From Gilliamella apicola (lineage in GTDB: Bacteria; Pseudomonadota; Gammaproteobacteria; Enterobacterales; Orbaceae), in contig NZ_CP007445.1 of the NCBI RefSeq assembly GCF_000599985.1, positions 186,001 to 250,000 of the forward strand: 64,000 nucleotides of DNA. The letters run 5' to 3'. Of this stretch, positions 19,591 to 29,690 are shown piece after piece. Numbering within the stretch: the stretch's first letter is position 1; every line of letters starts with the position of its first letter. The translations under genes and the position numbers were made by a program. Under the pieces are notes generated by a model, which was not told the origin of the DNA, did no database searches, and saw only the letters and a list, made by a program, of their open reading frames with translations.

Positions 19591-20457
19591 ATGAAAAGTA
19601 TTTTATCGATTCAGTCACATGTGGTATTTGGTCATGCGGGAAATAGCGCTGCCGTGTTTCCTATGCGTCGAATAGGGGTAAATGTTTGGCCTCTAAATAC
19701 AGTACAATTTTCTAATCATACTCAATATCATCAATGGACTGGAACGGTAATGCCTGCATCTCATCTGATTGAGATTGTTGATGGAATTAATGCCATTGAT
19801 GAATTAAAACGTTGCGATGCAGTACTAAGTGGTTATATGGGATCACCAGAACAAGGTGATGCCATTATTGAGATTGTTGAAAAAGTAAAAACAGTTAATC
19901 CAAATGCTATTTATCTTTGTGATCCTGTAATGGGACATCCTGAAAAAGGTTGCTTTGTTGCGCCAGGTGTATCTGCATTTTTATGTAATACTGCGCTACC
20001 TATGGCAGATATAATGGCACCAAATATACTTGAGCTTGAAGAACTTAACGATAAACAACACATTAATAATGTTGATGAGGCTGTATTAGCTTGCCGAACC
20101 ATATGTAAAAAGGGACCAAAAGCTATTTTGGTTAAACATTTAAGCCGAGCAGGATATCATAATGATCGTTTTGAAATGTTACTTGTGACTCAAAATGAAG
20201 CATGGCACATTAGTAGACCATTAGTTGATTTTGGTCTAAGACAACCAGTTGGTGTTGGGGATATGACCAGTGGGTTATTTTTAGCTAATATTTTACTTGG
20301 AAAATCATTAGTAGAAGCCTTAGAACATACTACTGCTGCAGTGTATGCTGTTATGCTCGAAACTTTAAAACAAAATGAATATGAATTACAATTGGTTGCT
20401 GCACAAGATGAAATAGCAAAACCAACCCAATGGTTTAGTGCGAAAAAAATTGATTAA
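19591..20457 (+). CDS. pdxY: Pyridoxal kinase
   Basis: A 288-residue ribokinase-fold kinase (E. coli PdxY 287) that phosphorylates pyridoxal for PLP salvage. It begins [20 protein letters not shown], contains the [11 protein letters not shown] loop and ends in the [15 protein letters not shown] anion-hole region with the catalytic Asp. It is translated from 4 nt after tyrS and so is part of a tyrS-pdxY unit. Several PLP enzymes are encoded in this window (MetY and the class III aminotransferase). Confidence 0.94.
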   Translation: MKSILSIQSHVVFGHAGNSAAVFPMRRIGVNVWPLNTVQFSNHTQYHQWTGTVMPASHLIEIVDGINAIDELKRCDAVLSGYMGSPEQGDAIIEIVEKVKTVNPNAIYLCDPVMGHPEKGCFVAPGVSAFLCNTALPMADIMAPNILELEELNDKQHINNVDEAVLACRTICKKGPKAILVKHLSRAGYHNDRFEMLLVTQNEAWHISRPLVDFGLRQPVGVGDMTSGLFLANILLGKSLVEALEHTTAAVYAVMLETLKQNEYELQLVAAQDEIAKPTQWFSAKKID

Positions 20458-20515
20458 TTATCAAAATATGTAAAAATGGGATATCTTTCTGGATTATTAT
20501 ATGCATGAGGGGATA

Positions 20516-20950
20516 ATGGATAACGTTTCATTGGGAGGAAAGCTTGCCTATTTAAGAGAGCAAATGGGATTAACTCAAGATGATATTGCCAATAAGATTC
20601 ATGTCCGTAAAACGATAATTGATGACATTGAAAAAGAACAATTGATTCGGACTTCTTTTGTTTTTGTTAAAGGATATATTCGTTCTTATGCTGAACTTGT
20701 CGGTTTATCCGTTGAGGAATATCAACCTTACCTTGATGAATTATCCCACCATTACCAATCCTATAAAATGAAAAATTATTCTCAAAACTATAAAAAAAGA
20801 CATGGCAAAAAAATATTTCTTATGATTGTTTTAGTTTTTTTATGTGCATTGGGTGTTACCCTATATTATGTTAATAAAGAGAATAAAAGTAATCTTGTGG
20901 AAGTTAGTCATTATATTTCTCCATCACTATCTAAACATGTTAATAGTTAG
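20516..20950 (+). CDS. rodZ: RodZ-like cell-shape protein lacking the periplasmic domain
   Basis: A 144-residue protein from ATG 20516, chosen because GAGGGG (20507-20512) lies just before it; an in-frame ATG at 20501 has no such site. Residues 1-75 are the RodZ-type helix-turn-helix (KLAYLREQMGLTQDDIANKI, VFVKGYIRSYAELVGL), which in E. coli binds MreB. A basic stretch and a single membrane helix (IFLMIVLVFLCALGVTLYYV) follow, then only about 25 periplasmic residues. E. coli RodZ has 337 residues with a large periplasmic beta domain. The place ahead of ispG is conserved. Natural reduction or recent truncation cannot be told apart here. Confidence 0.82.
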   Translation: MDNVSLGGKLAYLREQMGLTQDDIANKIHVRKTIIDDIEKEQLIRTSFVFVKGYIRSYAELVGLSVEEYQPYLDELSHHYQSYKMKNYSQNYKKRHGKKIFLMIVLVFLCALGVTLYYVNKENKSNLVEVSHYISPSLSKHVNS

Positions 20951-20998
20951 CAAATTTTCTTATTCTCATACAGACTTTTGCTTTAAATCTTGTTAAGA

Positions 20999-21026
20999 TT
21001 GCTGGCTAGTTATTTTGTAATATAAT
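20999..21026 (+). promoter_or_regulatory. Candidate ispG promoter
   Basis: TTGCTG (20999-21004), 16-nt spacer, TATAAT (21021-21026). The start would lie only a few nt from the ispG ATG at 21037, giving an almost leaderless transcript, so this may be one of several promoters. Confidence 0.42.
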
Positions 21027-21036
21027 TAGGCATGTT

Positions 21037-22146
21037 ATGAGTCATCAAGATTCACCTATTATTAGACGAGAATCTACCCAAATTTATGTCGGCAATGTTC
21101 CTATTGGTGGAGGTGCTCCAATTGCTGTTCAATCGATGACAAATACTCGTACAACAGATGTTGAAAAAACCGTAGCTCAAATTCAAGCTCTTGAACGTGT
21201 TGGGGTCGATATTGTTCGTGTCTCTATTCCCACAATGGATGCAGCAGAAGCTTTTAAATTGATTAAACAGCAAGCAAAAGTTCCACTTATTGCTGACATT
21301 CATTTTGATTATCGTATCGCTCTGAAAGTTGCTGAATATGGTGTAGACTGTTTAAGGATTAATCCTGGTAATATTGGTAACGAATCGAGGATACGCGCAG
21401 TTGTTGATTGTGCTAAAGATAAAAATATTCCAATTCGCATTGGGGTTAATTCAGGTTCACTGGAAAAAGATATTCAAGAAAAATATGGGGAGCCAACTCC
21501 GCAAGCAATTGTAGAGTCAGCTATGCGTCATGTTGATATACTTGATCGGCTTGATTTTGATCAGTTTAAAGTTAGTGTAAAAGCCTCTGATGTTTTTACG
21601 GCAGTTGATGCTTACCGATTATTAGCTAAACAAATTAAGCAGCCACTACATTTAGGTATTACTGAGGCTGGTGGAGTTCGTAGTGGTGCTATTAAATCGG
21701 CTATTGGGCTGGGATTATTGTTATCAGAAGGCATTGGTGACACATTACGTGTATCATTAGCCGCCGATCCTACAGAAGAAGTTAAAGTTGGATTTGATAT
21801 TTTAAAATCACTGCGCATACGGGCTAGAGGCATTAATTTTATTGCATGTCCTACATGCTCTCGTCAAGAATTTGATGTGATAAATACGGTAAACATATTA
21901 GAACAAAGATTAGAAGATATTATTACACCTATGGATGTCTCAATTATTGGTTGTGTGGTTAATGGCCCTGGTGAGGCATTAGCTTCAACTATGGGGGTTG
22001 CCGGAGGCCATAATAAAAGTGGCTTTTATGAAGATGGTGTGCGAATAGGTCGTATTGATAATGAGCAAATGATTGACGAATTAGAAGCTAAAATCCGTGC
22101 TAAAGCATTATTATTGAAAAATAAAATTTCAACAACTGAATTATAA
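21037..22146 (+). CDS. ispG: (E)-4-hydroxy-3-methylbut-2-enyl-diphosphate synthase
   Basis: An MEP-pathway [4Fe-4S] enzyme (GcpE) that converts MEcPP to HMBPP; 369 residues, near the usual 372. It has an N-terminal TIM barrel ([28 protein letters not shown]) and a C-terminal cluster domain with [11 protein letters not shown] and [10 protein letters not shown] holding the cluster Cys. It sits between rodZ and hisS, as in E. coli. Confidence 0.97.
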   Translation: MSHQDSPIIRRESTQIYVGNVPIGGGAPIAVQSMTNTRTTDVEKTVAQIQALERVGVDIVRVSIPTMDAAEAFKLIKQQAKVPLIADIHFDYRIALKVAEYGVDCLRINPGNIGNESRIRAVVDCAKDKNIPIRIGVNSGSLEKDIQEKYGEPTPQAIVESAMRHVDILDRLDFDQFKVSVKASDVFTAVDAYRLLAKQIKQPLHLGITEAGGVRSGAIKSAIGLGLLLSEGIGDTLRVSLAADPTEEVKVGFDILKSLRIRARGINFIACPTCSRQEFDVINTVNILEQRLEDIITPMDVSIIGCVVNGPGEALASTMGVAGGHNKSGFYEDGVRIGRIDNEQMIDELEAKIRAKALLLKNKISTTEL

Positions 22147-22169
22147 TTTTAAAAGAAAGTGAATAAAAA

Positions 22170-23447
22170 ATGACAGATAAAAAAATTCAATCAATACGTG
22201 GGATGAACGATTTACTTCCAACTGAGAGTGCAAGTTGGCAACAGATTGAAAAAATCGTTAAAGGCGTATTAAATAGCTATGGTTATAACGAAATTAGAAC
22301 ACCTATTGTTGAAGATACTGCACTTTTTAAAAGAGCGGTAGGTGAAGTTACAGATATCGTTGAAAAAGAGATGTATACATTCAATGATCGTAATAATGAG
22401 AGCATTACTCTACGCCCTGAAATTACTGCAGGTTGTGTTCGTGCCGGTATTGAACATGGACTTTTTTATAACCAAGAACAACGACTTTGGTATTTAGGCC
22501 CTGCTTTTCGTTACGAAAAACCACAAAAAGGGCGTTATCGTCAATTTCACCAGTTTGGTGTTGAAGTCTTTGGACTTGAAGGACCAAATATTGATGCAGA
22601 ACTTATTTTATTAACGGCTCGTTTTTGGAAAGCGCTTGGTATTGAACAGCATACTTCTCTTGAACTTAATTCAATTGGTTCTCTTGAAGCTCGAGCAAAT
22701 TATCGTAATGCTTTAGTGAGCTTCCTTGAACAACACAAAGATAAGTTGGATGAAGACTGTTTACGTAGAATGTATACTAATCCATTAAGAGTTCTCGACT
22801 CAAAAAATCCTGTTATACAAGATTTGTTAGATAAAGCGCCAAAATTATTTGATTATTTAGATGAAGAATCTAGACAGCACTTTGATGGTTTGTGTCGCTT
22901 ATTGGATAATGCTGGAATCAAATATAATATTAACCAACGGTTAGTTCGTGGATTAGATTACTATAATCGTACGGTTTTTGAATGGGTAACAAGTAGTTTA
23001 GGAGCACAAGGTACCGTTTGTGGTGGTGGTCGTTATGATGGTCTTGTTAGCCAATTAGGAGGGCAACCTACACCAGCTGTTGGTTTTGCTATGGGTGTTG
23101 AGCGTTTAGTTTTATTAGTTCAAGCTGTCAATCCGTCATTAAACAGTGAGAATTCAATTGATATTTATATGATTTCGTCAGGTGATGAAAAAACAATCTC
23201 AGAAGCACAATGTATAGCAGAGCAATTACGAGATGGATTACCTGAAAAACGCATTGTCACCAATTATGGTTCTAGCAATTTTAAGAAACAATTTGCCAAG
23301 GCTGATAAATTAGGTGCTAAAATAGCGGTTATTATTGGAGAAAATGAAATAGCAAACCAAACAGTAACTATTAAAAATTTACAAAACGGTGAACAAGTTG
23401 AAGTGGCAAAAATAGATATTGTTCAAACTTGTTTGGCTATACTATAA
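22170..23447 (+). CDS. hisS: Histidyl-tRNA synthetase
   Basis: A class II synthetase, 425 residues (E. coli 424). Motif 1 region [18 protein letters not shown], motif 2 [16 protein letters not shown] with [20 protein letters not shown], the histidine-specific [15 protein letters not shown], motif 3 [14 protein letters not shown] and a C-terminal anticodon-binding domain are all present. It starts 23 nt after ispG, in the ispG-hisS-yfgM-bamB-der block. Confidence 0.98.
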   Translation: MTDKKIQSIRGMNDLLPTESASWQQIEKIVKGVLNSYGYNEIRTPIVEDTALFKRAVGEVTDIVEKEMYTFNDRNNESITLRPEITAGCVRAGIEHGLFYNQEQRLWYLGPAFRYEKPQKGRYRQFHQFGVEVFGLEGPNIDAELILLTARFWKALGIEQHTSLELNSIGSLEARANYRNALVSFLEQHKDKLDEDCLRRMYTNPLRVLDSKNPVIQDLLDKAPKLFDYLDEESRQHFDGLCRLLDNAGIKYNINQRLVRGLDYYNRTVFEWVTSSLGAQGTVCGGGRYDGLVSQLGGQPTPAVGFAMGVERLVLLVQAVNPSLNSENSIDIYMISSGDEKTISEAQCIAEQLRDGLPEKRIVTNYGSSNFKKQFAKADKLGAKIAVIIGENEIANQTVTIKNLQNGEQVEVAKIDIVQTCLAIL

Positions 23448-23466
23448 AGGATAATAGGAGAAAAAA

Positions 23467-24180
23467 GTGAGTCATCAATTAACGCCTGAGGAACAATTTT
23501 CGGAGTTAAAAGAATTTTTTGCAAAAACATGGAAAATTATGGTTGCAGTCATCGTAATTGGTTTATTAGCTTTTTATGGATGGCGTTACTGGCAATCTTA
23601 TAAAGTAGACAAGTCAATTGAGTCATCAGACCGATATGAACAATTAATAGCAAAATTAGATAATAGTAAACCTGATTCTGTCAATGAATTAGTCGCTTTT
23701 GCTAAAAACGATGATACTATTTATAGTGTATTTGCTAGTTTTAATGCAGCTAAATTTTATGTCGAAGTATTAAAAGATTATGCAGGAGCACAAGTTCTAC
23801 TAACCGATTCTCTAAAGAAAACGGATGCAGGACCAGTTAAAGCAATCGCATATATTCGAATAGCTCGTTTACAATACCAACAAGAGCAATATCAGGATAG
23901 TTTAACTTCATTAAGTAAGGTATCAGAAAAAAGTTGGATGACGATTGTAAATGATCTTCGTGGTGATATATTTTTGAAGATGGCTCGTTATAGTGATGCT
24001 GTTGATGCATATAACCTTGCGTTGGCTTCATCCTCAACAAATGATTTGAAAACAAATATAAAAATAAAATTAAATGAAGCACAATACTTAAAAGCTAAAC
24101 AGGATGAACAAGCAATAAAAGATAAGGCAGAAAAAGAGTCACAAGATAATAAAGCCGTAACAGAAGAAAGTAAAAATTAA
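23467..24180 (+). CDS. yfgM: YfgM, TPR-containing inner-membrane protein
   Basis: A 237-residue bitopic protein starting with GTG (23467) after AGGAG. A short cytoplasmic segment (EEQFSELKEFFAKTWK) precedes one membrane helix (about 25-43) and a periplasmic TPR-like helical domain, with a charged Lys/Glu tail of low complexity. E. coli YfgM (206 residues) is a SecYEG/PpiD-associated periplasmic chaperone factor. Order and spacing between hisS and bamB support the call. Confidence 0.9.
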   Translation: MSHQLTPEEQFSELKEFFAKTWKIMVAVIVIGLLAFYGWRYWQSYKVDKSIESSDRYEQLIAKLDNSKPDSVNELVAFAKNDDTIYSVFASFNAAKFYVEVLKDYAGAQVLLTDSLKKTDAGPVKAIAYIRIARLQYQQEQYQDSLTSLSKVSEKSWMTIVNDLRGDIFLKMARYSDAVDAYNLALASSSTNDLKTNIKIKLNEAQYLKAKQDEQAIKDKAEKESQDNKAVTEESKN

Positions 24181-24208
24181 TTTATCCTGCATATAAGGGT
24201 CATATAAT

Positions 24209-25381
24209 ATGAAGTTAACAAAATATTTTTTTACCAGTGTTTTAATTTGCTCACTTGCGGGATGTTCTTTATTTGGTGGTGAAGAAGAAGTTGTACAGAT
24301 TGCACCTTCCCCAACTGTGAAAAATCAATTTTCTATTCAGCAAATATGGCGAAATAGTACATCGGGAAATACGCAAATTTATTCCTTATTAGGGCCTGCC
24401 AGTTATGATAATACTGTTTATGTTGCTAGTCGCAGTGGACAGGTTAAAGCGATTGATTTATCAAGTGGTAATACAATATGGGATGTAAATTTATCTCAAA
24501 GTACTTTTTTTAGTAGCAAAACAGCATTGTTTTCTGGTGGTGTAAGTGTTGATGACAAATATGTTTACATTGGAAGTGAACGTGCTGTTGTTTATGCCTT
24601 AGACCGTAGTAATGGCAAAGTTGTTTGGGAAAAAAAAGTAAATGGTGAAGTACTTGCCCGACCTGTGTCTTCTGAAGATAAATTAATTATTCATACAGCT
24701 AATGGCATTTTACAAGGACTAAACCGTAATACCGGTGAAGCACTATGGGATATAACTCTTGATGTCCCTTCTTTGTCACTAAGAGGCAATTCAACACCAA
24801 CTGTCGTTCATGGAGCTGCGATTATTGGAGATGATAGTGGGCGAGTAAATGCTTACTATATCAATGATGGACAACTCATTTGGCAACAACGTATTTCTCA
24901 ACCAACAGGTTCAACTGAAATAGCGAAATTGAACGATGTTGATTCTACACCTATTGTTGAAGGAAATTTGGTTTATTCTGTTGGTTATAATGGATACGTT
25001 GCAGCATTGGATCTAAGTAATGGTCAAGTTGTTTGGCGTAAGCAATTAGGTTCAACACACAGTTTTGCGGTCGATTCCGAACAAATATTCGTTGTTGATC
25101 AGGATGATAATGTTCAAGCTATCACTAAAAAAGGTGGAGCATTGGACTGGACTCAATCAGGCTTTTCGCATCGTCAATTAACCGATCCAGTTATTTATCA
25201 AAACTATATTATTGTAGGTGACTTTGAAGGTTATTTGTATTTGCTAAATAAAGATAGCGGCGAAATTGTTGCTAAAACACAAGTAAGTAGTAGTGGTTTA
25301 ATATCTCGACCATTAATTGTAGACAATAAAATAATTGTCCAAGCAAAAAATGGTGATATTTATGCGTTTACAAAAAATTAA
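24209..25381 (+). CDS. bamB: Outer-membrane assembly lipoprotein BamB
   Basis: A 390-residue lipoprotein. The signal peptide ends in the lipobox LAGCS (Cys about 19), followed by an eight-bladed beta-propeller with repeated GxxxALDxxxGxxxW-type turns (VKAIDLSSGNTIWDVN, VYALDRSNGKVVWEKK, VAALDLSNGQVVWRKQ). BamB supports the BAM complex in folding outer-membrane proteins such as the OmpA encoded later in the window. It lies between yfgM and der, as in enterobacteria. Confidence 0.96.
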   Translation: MKLTKYFFTSVLICSLAGCSLFGGEEEVVQIAPSPTVKNQFSIQQIWRNSTSGNTQIYSLLGPASYDNTVYVASRSGQVKAIDLSSGNTIWDVNLSQSTFFSSKTALFSGGVSVDDKYVYIGSERAVVYALDRSNGKVVWEKKVNGEVLARPVSSEDKLIIHTANGILQGLNRNTGEALWDITLDVPSLSLRGNSTPTVVHGAAIIGDDSGRVNAYYINDGQLIWQQRISQPTGSTEIAKLNDVDSTPIVEGNLVYSVGYNGYVAALDLSNGQVVWRKQLGSTHSFAVDSEQIFVVDQDDNVQAITKKGGALDWTQSGFSHRQLTDPVIYQNYIIVGDFEGYLYLLNKDSGEIVAKTQVSSSGLISRPLIVDNKIIVQAKNGDIYAFTKN

Positions 25382-25399
25382 GGTAATTAGAGAATATAC

Positions 25400-26869
25400 A
25401 TGGTACCTGTTATAGCACTAGTTGGTCGTCCAAACGTTGGAAAGTCGACTTTATTTAATCGGTTAACTCGAACTAGAGACGCATTAGTTGCTGATTTTCC
25501 CGGATTAACTCGTGATCGTAAATATGGACGAGCCGAAATTAAAGGACATGAATATATCGTCATTGATACTGGCGGTATTGATGGAACTGAAGATGGGGTT
25601 GAAAGCTTTATGGCAGAACAATCCCTACAAGCAATTGAAGAAGCAGATATTGTTCTTTTCTTAGTAGATGCTAGAGCAGGTGCTATGCCTGCTGATCATG
25701 CTATCGCTAAACACTTGCGTTCCCGCCAGAAAGCTACATTTTTAGTGGCTAATAAAATTGATGGTATTGATGCTGATATTGCTATTTCTGACTTTTATGG
25801 GCTAGGATTAGGTGAGATTCATTCAATTGCAGCTAGTCATGGTCGAGGAGTAAGTTCATTAATTGAGACTGTTTTAGATCCTATTTTTCAATTCAAAGAT
25901 GAACAGCAAAATAATTTTGTTAACGATGAATCATCTAACGATTTGCCTGAATCATATGATGATCTTGTCCTTGATGATACTCAATCACTAATAAATCAAC
26001 CTATCAAGGTTGCTATTGTTGGTCGTCCAAATGTTGGTAAGTCAACACTAACTAATCGCATATTGGGTGAAGAGCGTGTTGTTGTGTATGATATGCCAGG
26101 AACAACGCGAGATAGCATCTATATACCAATGACACGTGATGAACGTGAATACGTCTTAATTGATACCGCAGGTGTTCGTAAACGAGGTAAAGTAACCGAA
26201 ACCGTTGAAAAATTTTCTGTCATTAAAACATTACAAGCAATTGAAGATGCTAATGTTGTGATTTTAGTTATTGATGCCAGAGAAGGAGTGTCAGATCAAG
26301 ACTTATCATTACTTGGTTTTATTATAAATAGTGGTCGCTCACTTGTAATAGCTGTTAATAAATGGGATGGCTTATCACAAGACATCAAAGAACAAGTCAA
26401 GACGACTCTTGATGATCGACTTGATTTTATTGATTTTGCTCGAGTACATTTTATTTCTGCTTTACATGGTAGTGGAGTTGGTAATTTATTTGATTCCATT
26501 CAAGAAGCTTATGATTGTGCAACGCGTCGTGTAAACACGGCACTACTGACAAAAATAATGCAAATGGCACAAGATGATCACCAACCTCCTTTGGTGTGTG
26601 GTCGTCGAGTAAAATTGAAATATGCACATGCTGGTGGCTATAATCCACCAATTGTTGTTATTCATGGTAATCAAGTCGAAGATTTACCTGACTCTTATAA
26701 GCGTTATTTAATGAATTATTTTAGACGTTCATTAAAAATTATGGGTTCGCCAATTCGAATACAATTCAAAGAAGGATCTAATCCATTTGAAGGTCGAAAA
26801 AATAGCTTAACAGCATCACAGCAACGTAAGCGTCGCCGATTGATGAAACATGTTCGAGGTCGAAAATAA
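25400..26869 (+). CDS. der: GTPase Der (EngA)
   Basis: An essential 50S-assembly GTPase with two G domains: the first begins [17 protein letters not shown], the second at about residue 210 with [17 protein letters not shown]. Each has DTGG/DTAG switch II and NKxD motifs. A KH-like C-terminal domain ends in the basic [20 protein letters not shown]. At 489 residues it matches the family. It starts 18 nt after bamB, and yfgJ follows after 3 nt. Confidence 0.98.
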   Translation: MVPVIALVGRPNVGKSTLFNRLTRTRDALVADFPGLTRDRKYGRAEIKGHEYIVIDTGGIDGTEDGVESFMAEQSLQAIEEADIVLFLVDARAGAMPADHAIAKHLRSRQKATFLVANKIDGIDADIAISDFYGLGLGEIHSIAASHGRGVSSLIETVLDPIFQFKDEQQNNFVNDESSNDLPESYDDLVLDDTQSLINQPIKVAIVGRPNVGKSTLTNRILGEERVVVYDMPGTTRDSIYIPMTRDEREYVLIDTAGVRKRGKVTETVEKFSVIKTLQAIEDANVVILVIDAREGVSDQDLSLLGFIINSGRSLVIAVNKWDGLSQDIKEQVKTTLDDRLDFIDFARVHFISALHGSGVGNLFDSIQEAYDCATRRVNTALLTKIMQMAQDDHQPPLVCGRRVKLKYAHAGGYNPPIVVIHGNQVEDLPDSYKRYLMNYFRRSLKIMGSPIRIQFKEGSNPFEGRKNSLTASQQRKRRRLMKHVRGRK

Positions 26870-26872
26870 ATT

Positions 26873-27124
26873 ATGCCCAAAAAAATAGCAGTTAATCATG
26901 GACAAGAAGGCATTTGCCCGAATTGTAATGAAAAAATGAGTAGTGTTTCCCCTCAACATTTTAGTTGTTCTAAATGCCAACAACATTACATTGAACAATA
27001 TATATGTCCAATTTGCCAACAAAGTGCGCAAATGATTAAAGGCTGTGGCTCGATCAATTATATTTGTCAAACAGATGGTTTAATATCAAGTAGTAAAGTG
27101 ATATTTCATTATTTACCAGAATAG
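26873..27124 (+). CDS. yfgJ: Zinc-ribbon protein YfgJ
   Basis: An 83-residue protein with four CxxC pairs (CPNC, CSKC, CPIC and a GCG...C pair), a double zinc-ribbon. It resembles E. coli YfgJ (71 residues), with ALCPDCHQPLQVLKACGAV matching YICPICQQSAQMIKGCGSI here. Function unknown. It begins 3 nt after der, the same neighbour as in E. coli, so it is co-translated. Confidence 0.88.
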   Translation: MPKKIAVNHGQEGICPNCNEKMSSVSPQHFSCSKCQQHYIEQYICPICQQSAQMIKGCGSINYICQTDGLISSSKVIFHYLPE

Positions 27125-27805
<681 letters not shown>

Positions 27806-27821
27806 TTGATTTTAGTAAAAG

Positions 27822-27853
27822 AGTCAGATAGTTTTTAGCTATCTGACTTTTTT
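27822..27853. terminator. Bidirectional terminator between adk and metY
   Basis: Perfect 10-bp stem AGTCAGATAG / CTATCTGACT, 7-nt loop, followed by T run on the plus strand and CTTTTAC on the minus strand; it serves both converging genes. Confidence 0.88.
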
Positions 27854-27868
27854 CTATTGCATAATAGG

Positions 27869-29149
27869 TCAATTCGAAGCAGCTGTAAGGGCTTGCTCTA
27901 GATCAGCAATAATATCATCAATATGTTCGATACCAATAGATAAGCGAATCATTTCTTGACTGACTCCTGCTTTTTGCAACTCTTCATTATTAAGTTGTCT
28001 ATGTGTTGTGGTGGCAGGATGGCAAGCTAATGAACGAGTATCGCCGATATTAACTAAGCGAATTATCAGTTTTAATGCGTCAATAAATTTAGCTCCGGCT
28101 TGCTTACCTCCTTTTATACCAAACGATAAAATACCAGCTGGCAAACCATTATCCATCTGTTTTATGGCTAATTGGTGTTCTGGATGATTTGATAAACCAG
28201 CATAATTTACCCAACTAACTTGGGGATGAGCTTCTAAATATTGGGCTACTTTTAGGGTATTTTGACAGTGGCGTTCAACTCTTAAAGATAATGTTTCGAG
28301 TCCTTGTAGCAGTAAAAAAGTATTAAATGGAGATAATGCTGCGCCCATATTACGCAAGGGGATAACACGACAGCGCGCTATATAAGCAGCGGTACCAAAT
28401 GTTTCAGTATATGAAACGCCATGGTAAGATGGGTCAGGTTGATTTAACATTGGATATTTATCCGCATGATCTTTCCACGGAAATTTACCTGAATCAACAA
28501 TCATTCCACCTAAACTATTACCGTGTCCACCAATATACTTAGTGAGGGAATGAATGACAATATCTGCTCCAAATTCAAATGGTCGGCAAAGTGCAGGGCT
28601 CGCAACAGTATTATCGACAATCAAAACGATACCATGACGATGAGCAATATCGGCTAATGCCGCAATATCCACTATATTGCCAGCGGGATTACCTATACTT
28701 TCACAATAGATGGCTTTAGTTTTGTTATCTATCTGTTTTTCAATAGCGACAAGATCATCGTGAGGAGCAAACTTAGTTGTAATACCAAAGTTAGGTAATG
28801 TATGGGCAAATAAATTATACGTTCCACCATAAAGCTTAGAAACTGAAACGATATTTTCACCAGTAAAAGTGATTGCTTGAATTGCATAAGTAATGGCTGC
28901 CATACCTGATGCTACGGCTAAGGCTCCTACTCCACCTTCAAGGGCGGCAACTCTTGCTTCAAGTACTGCATTAGTAGGATTTGTAATTCTTGTATAAATA
29001 TTCCCAGGCACTTTCAAATCAAAAAGATCTGCACCATGTTGTGTGTCGTCAAAAGAATAAGAAGTGGTTTGATAAATAGGTACAGCAACAGCGTGGGTTG
29101 TTAACTCGGGTGTATAGCCAGTATGGATGGCAATTGTTTCTGGTTTCAT
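27869..29149 (-). CDS. metY: O-acetylhomoserine sulfhydrylase (MetY type)
   Basis: A PLP enzyme of the Cys/Met metabolism family, 426 residues, the length of MetY rather than the shorter MetB/MetC. It shows the opening [32 protein letters not shown], the PLP-lysine motif [11 protein letters not shown] and [14 protein letters not shown]. MetY makes homocysteine from O-acetylhomoserine and sulfide. The close relative Met17/CysD has the same features. The leader holds a hairpin that buries the Shine-Dalgarno. ybeD lies upstream on the same strand. Confidence 0.93.
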   Translation of the reverse strand: MKPETIAIHTGYTPELTTHAVAVPIYQTTSYSFDDTQHGADLFDLKVPGNIYTRITNPTNAVLEARVAALEGGVGALAVASGMAAITYAIQAITFTGENIVSVSKLYGGTYNLFAHTLPNFGITTKFAPHDDLVAIEKQIDNKTKAIYCESIGNPAGNIVDIAALADIAHRHGIVLIVDNTVASPALCRPFEFGADIVIHSLTKYIGGHGNSLGGMIVDSGKFPWKDHADKYPMLNQPDPSYHGVSYTETFGTAAYIARCRVIPLRNMGAALSPFNTFLLLQGLETLSLRVERHCQNTLKVAQYLEAHPQVSWVNYAGLSNHPEHQLAIKQMDNGLPAGILSFGIKGGKQAGAKFIDALKLIIRLVNIGDTRSLACHPATTTHRQLNNEELQKAGVSQEMIRLSIGIEHIDDIIADLEQALTAASN

Positions 29150-29151
29150 AT

Positions 29152-29183
29152 TAGAGCCTCATTATTGCAGTATAGAGGCTCTA
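29152..29183 (-). promoter_or_regulatory. Leader hairpin covering the metY Shine-Dalgarno
   Basis: On the minus strand TAGAGCCTC (29183-29175) pairs perfectly with GAGGCTCTA (29160-29152) across a 14-nt loop. The GAGG of the 3' arm is the metY Shine-Dalgarno, 7 nt before the ATG. Without a T run, it looks more like a translational control element than a terminator. Confidence 0.5.
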
Positions 29184-29215
29184 TTTTGCGAAAAAATTTT
29201 TAAAAAAGCAAAGAA

Positions 29216-29482
29216 TTATAAAACCATTCTTACAATATCAATTTCGCCTAATTCTTTATAAAGGTTCTCAATTTGGTCAATATGTGTTGCATTAATAGTA
29301 ATTGACACAGAATGATAATTACCTTTACTACTTGGTTTGATAGATGGAGTATAATCACCTGGCGCATGACGTTGAATTACAGATACGACTTTGTCAACCA
29401 ACTCTGGTTTTGCTTCTCCCATTACTTTATAGGTGAATGAACAAGGGAACTCCAATAGTTCATTTAATTTTGTTTGTTGCAT
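29216..29482 (-). CDS. ybeD: YbeD (DUF493) family protein
   Basis: An 88-residue ferredoxin-like-fold protein almost identical in plan to E. coli YbeD (87): [18 protein letters not shown], then [20 protein letters not shown], and the ending [11 protein letters not shown]. coli YbeD has no settled biochemical role. In E. coli it lies between dacA and lipB; here it stands alone ahead of metY, so context gives no help. Confidence 0.93.
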   Translation of the reverse strand: MQQTKLNELLEFPCSFTYKVMGEAKPELVDKVVSVIQRHAPGDYTPSIKPSSKGNYHSVSITINATHIDQIENLYKELGEIDIVRMVL

Positions 29483-29690
29483 AATTTTATACTTCTCATT
29501 TCATTAGCTCATTTTATTGGTATGATTACCAAGAATGACGAATATATATAGGCAGTTTATACTTCTTCAAGTAATATGAAATACAAACATCGCTTTTTAA
29601 AGCTTATAATTTGATCTATGATAGGAAGATTCTAACATAGCTTGATAAATCTATCTTGCATTTTGTTCATAAATATAAGGTTAATACAGC

